A DNA stretch of 5,876 nt from Spirochaetaceae bacterium (GTDB lineage: Bacteria > Spirochaetota > Spirochaetia > DSM-27196 > PXBQ01). Made by a program: the position numbers and the translations under genes. Of this stretch, positions 1 through 5,876 are shown in pieces. The DNA lies in contig PXBQ01000544.1 in NCBI GenBank assembly GCA_003566875.1, positions 1-5,876 of the forward strand, given 5' to 3'. Numbering within the stretch: position 1 is the first letter of the stretch; every line of letters starts with the position of its first letter. Under the pieces are notes generated by a model. The model did not search any database, was not told the origin of the DNA, and worked only from the letters and a program-made list of their open reading frames with translations.

Positions 1-921
1 GATCCTGTCGTTCTCTCCGGCGCGTGGGTCCGGATACACACGGAACACTTTCTCGACGGCCGTCATCGCGAGAACTAGATTCTCGGCGGTCGGTTCGCAC
101 GCCGTGAAGTCAAATTCGAGGATGTCGTCGAATGGATCGACGACTTTCTCAAGGCGATACTTGCGCCGGCTCATCAACGCGCTGATGACCGCGTGAATTC
201 GCGGTATTCCGAGCTCTTCGTCTCCGGTTCCGACGATCACACCCTCGGGAAATCGTTTCTGTTGCACGTCTTCCTCGGTAACTTGATACGGTCGGAGCGC
301 CGAGTCGAGGAACACGCGTTTTGCCTCCTCGATTCCGTCGGTGAACAGAACCATTACGTCGCCGGGATCGATCGTCATCGAGACTTGTTTAAAACCGTCC
401 CGCATCATGTCCGACGAGAATACGCCCGCCGCGGGGGCAGGCGGCAACGATGTCTGCACGACCTTTCGCTCGGCGGTTCGGTAGATGTGTAGCTCTTTGT
501 CCCCGGCGTTGCACAACTGCGCGACTCCGGTTCGTTCGTTGACGAGCGCGAGCGTGAACGCGGCGAAGCGGCCCTTGAAACCGCGCTCCTCAACGAGATC
601 GTTGATCGTCGTCACAAGCGGGGTAAGGTCGAATCCTACCGTCTTGGCGTTCCACGCGCGGAAGTAGTTCAGAAACAACGTAGCAACCTCGACCATTATC
701 AACGCCGCCGCGACACCCTTGCCCGCGACGTCGCACTTGATAATCGCGTAATGCTCTTCGTCGAGTCTCCGATAGTCAAAGTAATCCCCCGATACGCCCT
801 TGGCGCCTTCGTAGTACCCAAAAAATTCTATTCGTTCGTTGCCGAGCCGGCCGAACGTGCTCTTATCCCCCACCTTGTTGAGCTCGAGCGGGATAAACAT
901 CTTCTGAACCTCTTTCCCGAC
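1..921 (-). other. SpoIIE/RsbU-type PP2C serine phosphatase domain, incomplete
   Basis: Residues about 1177 to 1483 carry the family motifs in order: the entry helix GKEVQKMFIP (family form 'A-x-x-x-Q-x-x-L/F-x-P'); GVSGDYFD with metal-ligand Asp1222; CDVAGKGVAAAL with Asp1240 and Gly1243 (Lys1244 at a position where relatives have His or Lys); CNAGDKEL at 1313-1320; and VLFTDGIEEA with Asp1371. The usual last metal-binding motif, DD-x-T, is not found in the 112 residues after TDG, although the domain has room to continue past the window edge. Key residues for Mn/Mg binding seen so far are intact, so the enzyme is probably active. Confidence 0.9.
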
Positions 922-3900
922 CGTGAGGTCCTTGCTCGCTATCGCCGCGCGGACGAGCCCCTGCGTCATCGTGTTGACGGTATCCGCGAGGACGGAGAGC
1001 TCGTCGCGGCTTTTGATTCGGATTACATGGTCGGCGAGCTGCTCCTTGTCGTCGGTATCGCGAATAAGCTCGACGCCACGAACCAGGCGGTTTATCGGAA
1101 TGACGACGATCGTCGCAAGAATCAGAGCTCCGATCACACCGAGCACGACCGCGACGATCGCGACGCCGGCCGTCGAAACAATGAGGTTCTGCGTCGTCGC
1201 GGCGATCTCTTCGAGAATCAGCTGCGTTGTGACGCCCATCCGGACCATTCCGCGGTAGTACCGTGCGTCCTCGGCGGGTTCACCGGGAACACGGAACAGA
1301 ATCGGTTTGTAGAAGACATACTGCGTGACGTCACGATCGATCTCGAGCGGATCGAACTCAGGGTAACTCATGACGGTTGCGCTCAGCTCGGACAGGATCA
1401 TTGTGATCTCGTTCTCGAGTTGGCGACGCGTCGTATCGAACTGTTCGAGTTCCTGCTCGAGCTCGGCGAGACGTTCCTGATCGGTCGTGAAAATCAGAGC
1501 TTCGCGGAGATTCACGATGTTCCGGTTCAACTCGTCGATGTCCGACGCACGGGCACCGATCAACTCGCGCGCGCGTGTATTGAGTTCATCCTCGAGAGCA
1601 GGGATCAATTCACTGATCGGATCGGTCAGGCGGGTACGACCGGCCGGTTGGTACCGTTCGGTATCTATCTCGCGTGGGAAATCATCGTCGGGTAACTCCT
1701 CCGGCGTTCCGATAGACCGTAGAACCGGATCGTTTGTGCCCCAGATGAACGAGAAATCCGCGTCTCCGGGCCGCGCTCCGGTTATCGTGATATACGTCGC
1801 CTCGGGCATCGCGTCGCTCTGCGCCGGAATCACCGAAAGTTCGATCGCGTTTTGATCTGCTGTCGGCAGAAACTGCCGCGCGCTCGACGCCACGCTCTCC
1901 ATCAAGACTTCGATTCTCTGCACGAGCGCGAGTCCCAGCGTATCTTCTTGCCGTTCGAGCGCGGTGTTTCCGAGGATCACCGCGACGAACACGACGATCG
2001 AGATCACTAGAACGACGACGAAGAACGTGAACTTGAGGCGTAGCCCAATACCTTTTATTCGCATACGTCGAATCCTTTCCTTTTGTCTTTCGGCCGTTTC
2101 GCCGCGACCGGTGATGAGCTCACGCGCCTCGGTCTTGAGCACCGTAGCCTCCCCGACGATCGCGACAATTCTTGTGCTCGAGAACACGATTGTGACGCCA
2201 AGCAGAATCAGAATAAGCCACATCGCGGCACCGCCGGTCGGCAGAGTGAGGAATCGCGGCGGTGAGGTTACGAACGCCGGCGCGTGACGCAACGTGTAGT
2301 CTCCGAACGTGATCGTGCCGGATGCGCGGAACGAGAGTCTGGTTTGTGTGAAGAATATTCCTCTTTCGGGATGGTCGAGCCCGACTCGATACTCGCCGGT
2401 CCGAATCAGATCGATGACAGGTCCTTCAAGGCGTCGGTCGTTTCGAACAAGGAAATCCCCGTCGACAGCGAGGAACTCGTAGTCGTACGGCGGTACGCCG
2501 TCGCGGTCGAGTAGAACGCGTCGTATGCGACCGTTCGCTGTGTACCCGCGTCCAAGAACAGTCAGTGAGTACCTGCCGAGGATGTCCTGCTGAACCTCGA
2601 TCGACTGCACCTGCGTGATAGGCACGTACTTGTTGGTGCGGTAGATGAGCGTCGTCGGCTCTCCGACGTTCCCGACCGTATCGATCGGCGCGACCGAGAT
2701 AGCCCAGACGCCGTTGTCGACGTTCCGACGCGATATCGCGGGTTCGGTCGTGAGGATCGTGCGCGGCGGTGCCGGCATCGAGACATCTTCCGCCGAGACC
2801 TCCGCACCCGAGTCACCAACGAGCCTCACGGTATAGCTATACCCGGCGACGTCGTCGTCCTCAGGCGGTGCCCACTCGATTCTGAACGTGTTCGACGCGA
2901 GGTATCCGAGCTCGTCGAGCCGAGGACGTCGGAATACGACAGGTTCGGGAGGCGTCGTATCGCGGTAGAATTCGATCGTGCTGGGGTCCGACCAGTTTCC
3001 GTCAAGGTCGGTCGCAATGATACGAAGATACCACGGGCCGTCGGTGTCCGCTTCGAAGCTCCGGGAACGCACGTCGGCGCCGACGAGCAGCTCTTCAACG
3101 GGCTCGGCTTCCGAGTCGCGGCTCCAGACGTACGAGTATCCGCGGATTCCACTCGGGTCCGGGGGTGGATCCCACGCGATCACCGCCGTGTCTTCGCCCG
3201 ATCGCCGGCCACGCGCGAAATTGACGGGCCGAACCGTCGGAGGCAGAACTCTTTGGTCGGGTTCGAGGTATACGAGTTCGGCCCGAGTTTCGGCAAGCCG
3301 GTTCTGCCACAGAACGTGTAATCGACCGCGGTGCGCGAGTACATGAGTGAAAGTCGCACGACCTGAGACCGGAGAAAGAAACCGTGAAGACCAAAACCCG
3401 CGTTCTCTCCGCGCTATCGCGACGCGTGAGTTTCCCGCAGGATTTGTGAACCAAAGAACGTACGGCTCACCATCGAGCGACGTGAAACTCGGCGACGCGA
3501 CGGTACCCGTACGCTCGGTCACAGGCTCTCCCTCGACGATCCGTCCATCCTCATCGATCTCGGCGATGTAAACCTGGTTGAATGCCGAGATCTGAAATCG
3601 ACGCTCCCAGACGAGCGTGAGCCGCCCGTCCACAACCGAGATGAACGGCCTCTGATTGTCGTACATGAACCCCGATTGAGCTTCATTCGGGTTGAACAAC
3701 GTCTCGGTAAGTGGAATCGCGTCGCTCCACGTTGCACCGGCGTCTTCACTGAATTTCAGGTAGAGCTGGAACGATAGCACATCGTCGCGCGAAACGAGGC
3801 TCTGGAACACGACGTACTCGCGCCCTTCGTGCGACGTATGGTGCGGTAAGAAATTCAACGACAGTACTTCGTCATCCTCGAGCCGCTCGAACTCGGTCCA

Positions 3901-4449
3901 GACGGTGCCGTCGTCGGATCGCGCGAGCAGAATCCTCTGCGCGATCCCGATGCTCTGATTCACGAACAGGAAAAGGCCGCCGTCGTCGCGGACAAAGAGC
4001 CGAGGGGCAACCGTAGTTACGTCGGTCTGAATCCGCGCGGTCTCGGTGAACGACTCCCCGCCGTCGTCCGACCGAAGGATCCTCGTCTCTTCTCCTGTCG
4101 CGGCGTACGCGACAAAAAACGTGCCGTCGTTTCTCAATCGTGCCGAGTAGATAAACGGTACGTTCTCGCCGCTGTACTCGATTGGACCGACAAATCGAGG
4201 ATTTTCCGTCCACTCTCTTCCGTCGGCCGACGTCGCTACCGAAAGGAATATTTCGCCCGATTCGTCGTTGCGCCGATCGACCTCCTGAAACACGACACCG
4301 ATCGTCCGGTCGTCGCTCACGGCGGTTGGAAACCGTATGTTGTCGGCGGTCAGGTTCCGCGGAGGTTCAAAGTAAAGGTCTAGCGCGGCTGCAAAGCCCG
4401 ACGCGAGTACCACGAGAATCGCGGCAATCACGGCGAATCGCCACCTCAT
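1..4449 (-). CDS. Membrane-bound sensor serine phosphatase: beta-propeller, FN3-like, HAMP, SpoIIE/PP2C (3' end beyond window)
   Basis: An unbroken frame of 1483 codons runs from ATG (4449-4447) off the left edge. Residues 1-22 form a Sec signal peptide (MRWR, hydrophobic core, Ala-Ala-Ala near 20-22). Then come an Asp-box propeller (about 27-400), two FN3-like modules (403-610), an unassigned beta-rich stretch (612-715), TM1 (742-762), a basic loop (763-806), TM2 (807-827), an extracytoplasmic region with coiled coil (828-1088), TM3 (1089-1116), HAMP (1117-1172) and a PP2C/SpoIIE phosphatase (from about 1177). The predicted topology puts propeller, FN3 and coiled coil outside the inner membrane and the phosphatase in the cytoplasm; the Arg/Lys-rich loop fits the positive-inside rule. 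Family members dephosphorylate Ser/Thr-phosphorylated STAS proteins in partner switching; the target here is not in the window. The start is chosen because it overlaps the upstream stop and directly precedes the signal peptide. It is much longer than typical HAMP-SpoIIE proteins because of the N-terminal half. Confidence 0.9.
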   Translation of the reverse strand, partial: MRWRFAVIAAILVVLASGFAAALDLYFEPPRNLTADNIRFPTAVSDDRTIGVVFQEVDRRNDESGEIFLSVATSADGREWTENPRFVGPIEYSGENVPFIYSARLRNDGTFFVAYAATGEETRILRSDDGGESFTETARIQTDVTTVAPRLFVRDDGGLFLFVNQSIGIAQRILLARSDDGTVWTEFERLEDDEVLSLNFLPHHTSHEGREYVVFQSLVSRDDVLSFQLYLKFSEDAGATWSDAIPLTETLFNPNEAQSGFMYDNQRPFISVVDGRLTLVWERRFQISAFNQVYIAEIDEDGRIVEGEPVTERTGTVASPSFTSLDGEPYVLWFTNPAGNSRVAIARRERGFWSSRFLSPVSGRATFTHVLAHRGRLHVLWQNRLAETRAELVYLEPDQRVLPPTVRPVNFARGRRSGEDTAVIAWDPPPDPSGIRGYSYVWSRDSEAEPVEELLVGADVRSRSFEADTDGPWYLRIIATDLDGNWSDPSTIEFYRDTTPPEPVVFRRPRLDELGYLASNTFRIEWAPPEDDDVAGYSYTVRLVGDSGAEVSAEDVSMPAPPRTILTTEPAISRRNVDNGVWAISVAPIDTVGNVGEPTTLIYRTNKYVPITQVQSIEVQQDILGRYSLTVLGRGYTANGRIRRVLLDRDGVPPYDYEFLAVDGDFLVRNDRRLEGPVIDLIRTGEYRVGLDHPERGIFFTQTRLSFRASGTITFGDYTLRHAPAFVTSPPRFLTLPTGGAAMWLILILLGVTIVFSSTRIVAIVGEATVLKTEARELITGRGETAERQKERIRRMRIKGIGLRLKFTFFVVVLVISIVVFVAVILGNTALERQEDTLGLALVQRIEVLMESVASSARQFLPTADQNAIELSVIPAQSDAMPEATYITITGARPGDADFSFIWGTNDPVLRSIGTPEELPDDDFPREIDTERYQPAGRTRLTDPISELIPALEDELNTRARELIGARASDIDELNRNIVNLREALIFTTDQERLAELEQELEQFDTTRRQLENEITMILSELSATVMSYPEFDPLEIDRDVTQYVFYKPILFRVPGEPAEDARYYRGMVRMGVTTQLILEEIAATTQNLIVSTAGVAIVAVVLGVIGALILATIVVIPINRLVRGVELIRDTDDKEQLADHVIRIKSRDELSVLADTVNTMTQGLVRAAIASKDLTVGKEVQKMFIPLELNKVGDKSTFGRLGNERIEFFGYYEGAKGVSGDYFDYRRLDEEHYAIIKCDVAGKGVAAALIMVEVATLFLNYFRAWNAKTVGFDLTPLVTTINDLVEERGFKGRFAAFTLALVNERTGVAQLCNAGDKELHIYRTAERKVVQTSLPPAPAAGVFSSDMMRDGFKQVSMTIDPGDVMVLFTDGIEEAKRVFLDSALRPYQVTEEDVQQKRFPEGVIVGTGDEELGIPRIHAVISALMSRRKYRLEKVVDPFDDILEFDFTACEPTAENLVLAMTAVEKVFRVYPDPRAGENDRI
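934..1101 (-). other. HAMP linker domain
   Basis: Residues 1117-1172 directly follow TM3. They show the HAMP landmarks: a Pro in the first helix (IPINRLVRGVELI, Pro at 1118), a connector, then the DEL motif at 1149-1151 followed by the second helix (LSVLADTVNTMTQGL). HAMP domains pass conformational change from membrane helices to a cytoplasmic output domain, here the phosphatase that begins about five residues later. Confidence 0.85.
1102..2031 (-). other. TM2, extracytoplasmic coiled-coil sensor region, TM3
   Basis: TM2 is residues 807-827 (FTFFVVVLVISIVVFVAV) and TM3 is 1089-1116 (LIVSTAGVAIVAVVLGVIGA and onward). The roughly 260 residues between them form the classical periplasmic sensor position of chemoreceptor-like proteins. 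Residues about 946-1023 (bases 1614-1381) are strongly heptad-like, with runs such as RLAELEQELEQFDTTRRQL, suggesting helical dimerisation. A mixed region near 862-915 and another near 1024-1062, before YYRGMVRMGVTTQLI, could form a small sensor fold. I do not recognise a named ligand-binding family. Confidence 0.75.
2062..2084 (-). promoter_or_regulatory. Candidate internal ribosome binding site and in-frame ATG
   Basis: Within the phosphatase gene the minus strand reads AAAAGGAAAGGA at 2084-2073, then eight bases, then ATG at 2064-2062 (Met796). This is a much better Shine-Dalgarno match and spacing than that of the annotated start. Initiation here would give MRIKGIGLRLKFTFF..., a short basic N-terminus directly before TM2. 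The product would be a conventional two-helix sensor with HAMP and SpoIIE domains. The purine run also encodes Lys-Glu-Arg in a basic loop, so it may be chance. No promoter-like boxes were recognised upstream of it. Confidence 0.4.
2164..2226 (-). other. Transmembrane helix 1 (residues 742-762)
   Basis: The segment AMWLILILLGVTIVFSS and the hydrophobic residues after it form a clear membrane span just after the envelope-side beta modules. It is followed by a 44-residue loop rich in Lys and Arg (RQKERIRRMRIKG), as expected for a cytoplasmic loop. It would anchor the propeller and FN3 half independently of the two helices of the phosphatase half. Confidence 0.85.
2620..3243 (-). other. Two tandem fibronectin-III-like modules
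   Basis: Residues about 403-500 and 503-610 of the phosphatase gene show the same order of landmarks. An early Trp sits in IAWDPPPDPSGIRGYSY (424-440) and in IEWAPPEDDDVAGYSY (524-539). A late Trp-containing strand then leads to a 'D-x-x-GN-x-S/G-x-P' turn (DLDGNWSDPST near 482-491, DTVGNVGEPTT near 590-600). A DTTPPEP linker joins the modules. This is the usual signature of bacterial FN3 modules, which act as spacers or binding modules. They would hold the propeller away from the membrane. The following stretch, 612-715, is beta-rich with a GRGYTANGRIRRVLLDRDG segment somewhat like an IPT/TIG fold, but I cannot assign it. Confidence 0.65.
3250..4371 (-). repeat. Asp-box (BNR) beta-propeller region, about seven repeat units
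   Basis: These are protein-level repeats inside the phosphatase gene. Four Asp-boxes (S-x-D-x-G-x-x-W/F) occur at residues 74-80 (SADGREW), 127-134 (SDDGGESF), 178-184 (SDDGTVW) and 234-241 (SEDAGATW), spaced 51-56 residues apart. Each blade also carries a strand pattern of the form 'P-x-hydrophobic ... DG-x-hydrophobic-V-W/F', seen near residues 39-56, 98-116, 149-164, 200-217, 268-282, 320-334 and 366-382. The last three units lack a good Asp-box. The first unit has an IRFP motif (38-41) like the sialidase FRIP motif. The region follows the signal peptide and should lie outside the inner membrane. It probably binds glycans or protein; catalytic activity is unproven. Confidence 0.8.
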
Positions 4450-4458
4450 CAAATCCCG
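4447..4458 (-). promoter_or_regulatory. TGATG stop-start overlap with weak ribosome binding site
   Basis: The TGA of the TPR gene (4451-4449) shares its A with the ATG of the phosphatase gene (4449-4447). The only Shine-Dalgarno-like bases upstream are GGGA at 4457-4454, four bases from the ATG, which is short and weak. This arrangement is typical of translational coupling, where ribosomes finishing the first gene restart on the second. It implies one transcript and linked amounts of the two proteins. No promoter or terminator lies between them. Confidence 0.8.
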
Positions 4459-5876
4459 AGTCGTGTCGATATTCGCCTCCGCAAATCGATGAGTGGTGGG
4501 TACGCACGATTGTTCTCGTCGAGAAACAAACGCTCGACTATAACGAACGCTTGCGCGATATTGCCCTCGATGAACTGTGCTTCTGCCCTCCGATACTGTT
4601 GTTCATCGGCGGCTGATAACGCGACGGTTGCCCGACCGCCGAGCGTCACACGCACGGTGTCGAGTAGATTCCGCGCGGCAGTGTTCTCGGGATTCGCCTC
4701 GAGAGCTTGTTCGAGCAAACTCGCCGCTACAGTCAAAGCGTTTCGGTCGGTCGTGTCGGCGATCCCACGTGCCTGGTTCAAGAGACGGTTCGACTCGGCG
4801 ATTCGTGCTTGTGTGATCGGGTCGGGACGCAGCCCAAGCTCGATTTCGAGTTCGACGATCAGAGCCTCGATGTTTCGATATCCGGGTTGAATTTCGCGAA
4901 GCGCCTGCAGGTCGGTCAGCGCGGCGACCGCGTCGTCCGAACGCCGCGAGACGGCTTCCTCGTACCGAGCCCGAAAAATCTCCCCGAAGTTATCGGGTTC
5001 ACGCAGCCGAGTGATCTGCAGCTCGAGCAGTTTTGCAGTCCAGTTATTTGCCTGGATGTCTCGTACGGCACGAAGGTTCTCGAGCGCCCGGCGCAACAGG
5101 ATATCACCTTCAGCCACATTGTTTGAGTTATACAGATTTCGGCCGCGTTCGAAATCGGACCGCGCAAGACTCAGGTAGTTTCCGACGATCGGGAAAAGCG
5201 GATGCGTCTCGGTTACGTCGCGTTCATCGGCAAACGCGATCGCCGCGCTGACGAGCCGCAACAGACTCTCGACCTCGCTGTTCGGGTCGGTCGGGTTCGT
5301 CTGGGCCCAGAGCTCGCGCGCGGTCAGGAGATACTCCCTCGCCGAGTAGTAGTCGTCGCGACCGTACAAAGCCCGGGCTTCCGTCACCAGTTCACGGACC
5401 TCCTGAACGACCAACCGGTTGCGCAGATCCTGAAGCTCGAGACCGACGTCCCGGATCAGCGCGTCGGTTTCGGACCGTGTGTCCGGGTCTTCCCGCAGTT
5501 CCAGTGCTTCAAAAAAACGGTCGCGCGCGTCCGACCACGCGTTCTCGGCCGGGTTAAGCTGGGCCGCGGCGATCGCGCTTCGCGCCTGTGTAATCAACTC
5601 GCGCCCTTCGGCGATCAAAGCAACCGCTTCGTCGATCGCGGATTCCGCTCGCGCGATTCCATCGTCGATCCTCGCGAGGGCCTCCCGCACGCGTTCGAAC
5701 TGCGAGTCGACAACCGAAAACACCTCGGCAAACCGGTCATCCATTAGAACGTACGGTTTCTCGTCACCGTACATCTCGACAATCGCACGGTGTGCATCAC
5801 GCACTTCGCGTGCCTCCACGCGGAGTTCTTCGTACTCTTCGAGTGCGCGATCGGGATAGCGGAACACAACAACCGA
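4449..5876 (-). CDS. TPR-like helical repeat protein, N-terminus beyond the window
   Basis: The frame is open to the right edge and ends at TGA (4451-4449), so 475 residues are seen and the true start is outside. A GTG at 5867-5865 is only the first possible internal start; residue numbers here count from it (472 aa). The product is almost entirely helical, acidic and rich in Ala, Leu, Glu and Arg. Residues 52-102 look like a long amphipathic helix or coiled coil. Degenerate TPR-like helix pairs follow near 159-190, 230-270, 296-330, 356-396 (with the TPR-typical EQALEANPENTAARNLL) and 423-455 (AEAQFIEGNIAQAFVIVERL). No membrane segment is visible, and a signal peptide or lipobox cannot be judged without the start. 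TPR proteins are usually scaffolds for protein-protein contacts. It overlaps the sensor phosphatase gene by one base, suggesting a shared complex or pathway (inference). The C-terminal region resembles spirochaete TPR proteins as I remember them. The exact partner and cell location are unknown. Confidence 0.87.
   Translation of the reverse strand, partial: SVVVFRYPDRALEEYEELRVEAREVRDAHRAIVEMYGDEKPYVLMDDRFAEVFSVVDSQFERVREALARIDDGIARAESAIDEAVALIAEGRELITQARSAIAAAQLNPAENAWSDARDRFFEALELREDPDTRSETDALIRDVGLELQDLRNRLVVQEVRELVTEARALYGRDDYYSAREYLLTARELWAQTNPTDPNSEVESLLRLVSAAIAFADERDVTETHPLFPIVGNYLSLARSDFERGRNLYNSNNVAEGDILLRRALENLRAVRDIQANNWTAKLLELQITRLREPDNFGEIFRARYEEAVSRRSDDAVAALTDLQALREIQPGYRNIEALIVELEIELGLRPDPITQARIAESNRLLNQARGIADTTDRNALTVAASLLEQALEANPENTAARNLLDTVRVTLGGRATVALSAADEQQYRRAEAQFIEGNIAQAFVIVERLFLDENNRAYPPLIDLRRRISTRLGI

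Noticed and set aside
1564..1580. Alternating CG run (cgcgcgcgcg) that could be read as a Z-DNA or regulatory element
   Set aside because: It falls within ordinary Arg/Ala codons of the coiled-coil region in a GC-rich gene and is short.
751..1695. A 314-codon open frame on the plus strand opposite the sensor, HAMP and phosphatase region
   Set aside because: It is in codon register with the real minus-strand gene. Plus-strand stops there require sense TTA, CTA or TCA codons, which this GC-rich gene almost never uses. Its translation is rich in Arg, Asp and Glu and shows no domain, while the minus strand encodes clear HAMP and PP2C motifs.
3872..4213. Minus-strand open frame of 113 codons in another frame within the propeller region
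   Set aside because: It overlaps the propeller coding frame and is an Arg-rich, low-information translation; the propeller frame has matching Asp-box repeats and is the real one.
5202..5747. A 181-codon open frame on the plus strand opposite the TPR gene
   Set aside because: It is likewise in antisense codon register with the TPR gene and is explained by the same codon bias. There is no recognisable domain and no sign of a separate gene.
5865..5867. GTG as the true start of the TPR gene
   Set aside because: The frame stays open for three more codons to the edge with no upstream stop, and no Shine-Dalgarno can be seen in the nine bases available; the gene most likely begins outside the window.
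1..5876. RNA genes, CRISPR arrays, insertion sequences, terminators
   Set aside because: None seen: coding frames occupy the whole window, with no spaced direct repeats, terminal inverted repeats, tRNA-like folds or hairpin-plus-T-run terminators recognised on either strand.

Overview
The window holds two genes, both on the minus strand and both cut by the window edges. They cover every base, so there is no intergenic DNA. The sequence is visibly GC-rich, and the sense codons TTA, CTA and TCA are almost absent. This produces several long but meaningless open frames on the plus strand.

Reading in the direction of transcription (right to left), the first gene (5876 to 4449) encodes the C-terminal 475 residues of a helical, TPR-like repeat protein whose start lies outside the window. 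Its TGA stop overlaps the ATG of the second gene in the arrangement TGATG, so the two are almost certainly co-transcribed and translationally coupled. The second gene (4449 down to base 1, still open) has 1483 codons in the window. I translated it line by line and found no stop or frameshift. Its domain order is: signal peptide; Asp-box (BNR, sialidase-like) beta-propeller of about seven repeat units; two fibronectin-III-like modules; an unassigned beta-rich module; a transmembrane helix; a short basic loop; a second transmembrane helix; an extracytoplasmic region with a long coiled coil; a third transmembrane helix; HAMP; and a SpoIIE/RsbU-type PP2C serine phosphatase whose end is missing.

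The most likely reading is a transmembrane signalling protein. Envelope-side modules would sense a ligand or a mechanical or assembly state and control, through HAMP, a cytoplasmic phosphatase. By family precedent such phosphatases act on phosphorylated STAS-domain anti-sigma antagonists (partner-switching control of a sigma factor or other output). No STAS protein, anti-sigma kinase or sigma factor is visible in the window, so target and output are unknown. The coupled TPR protein is a candidate partner or scaffold.

The organism is probably a bacterium of the phylum Spirochaetota with a fairly GC-rich genome. This rests on remembered resemblance of both proteins (the TPR C-terminus and the long HAMP-SpoIIE proteins) to spirochaete proteins, not on a search. 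The most noteworthy points are the unusual propeller/FN3/dual-sensor/phosphatase fusion, a strong Shine-Dalgarno and in-frame ATG inside the gene exactly before the classical sensor-phosphatase half, a sialidase-type first blade, and a phosphatase domain without its usual last metal-binding motif at the expected distance.
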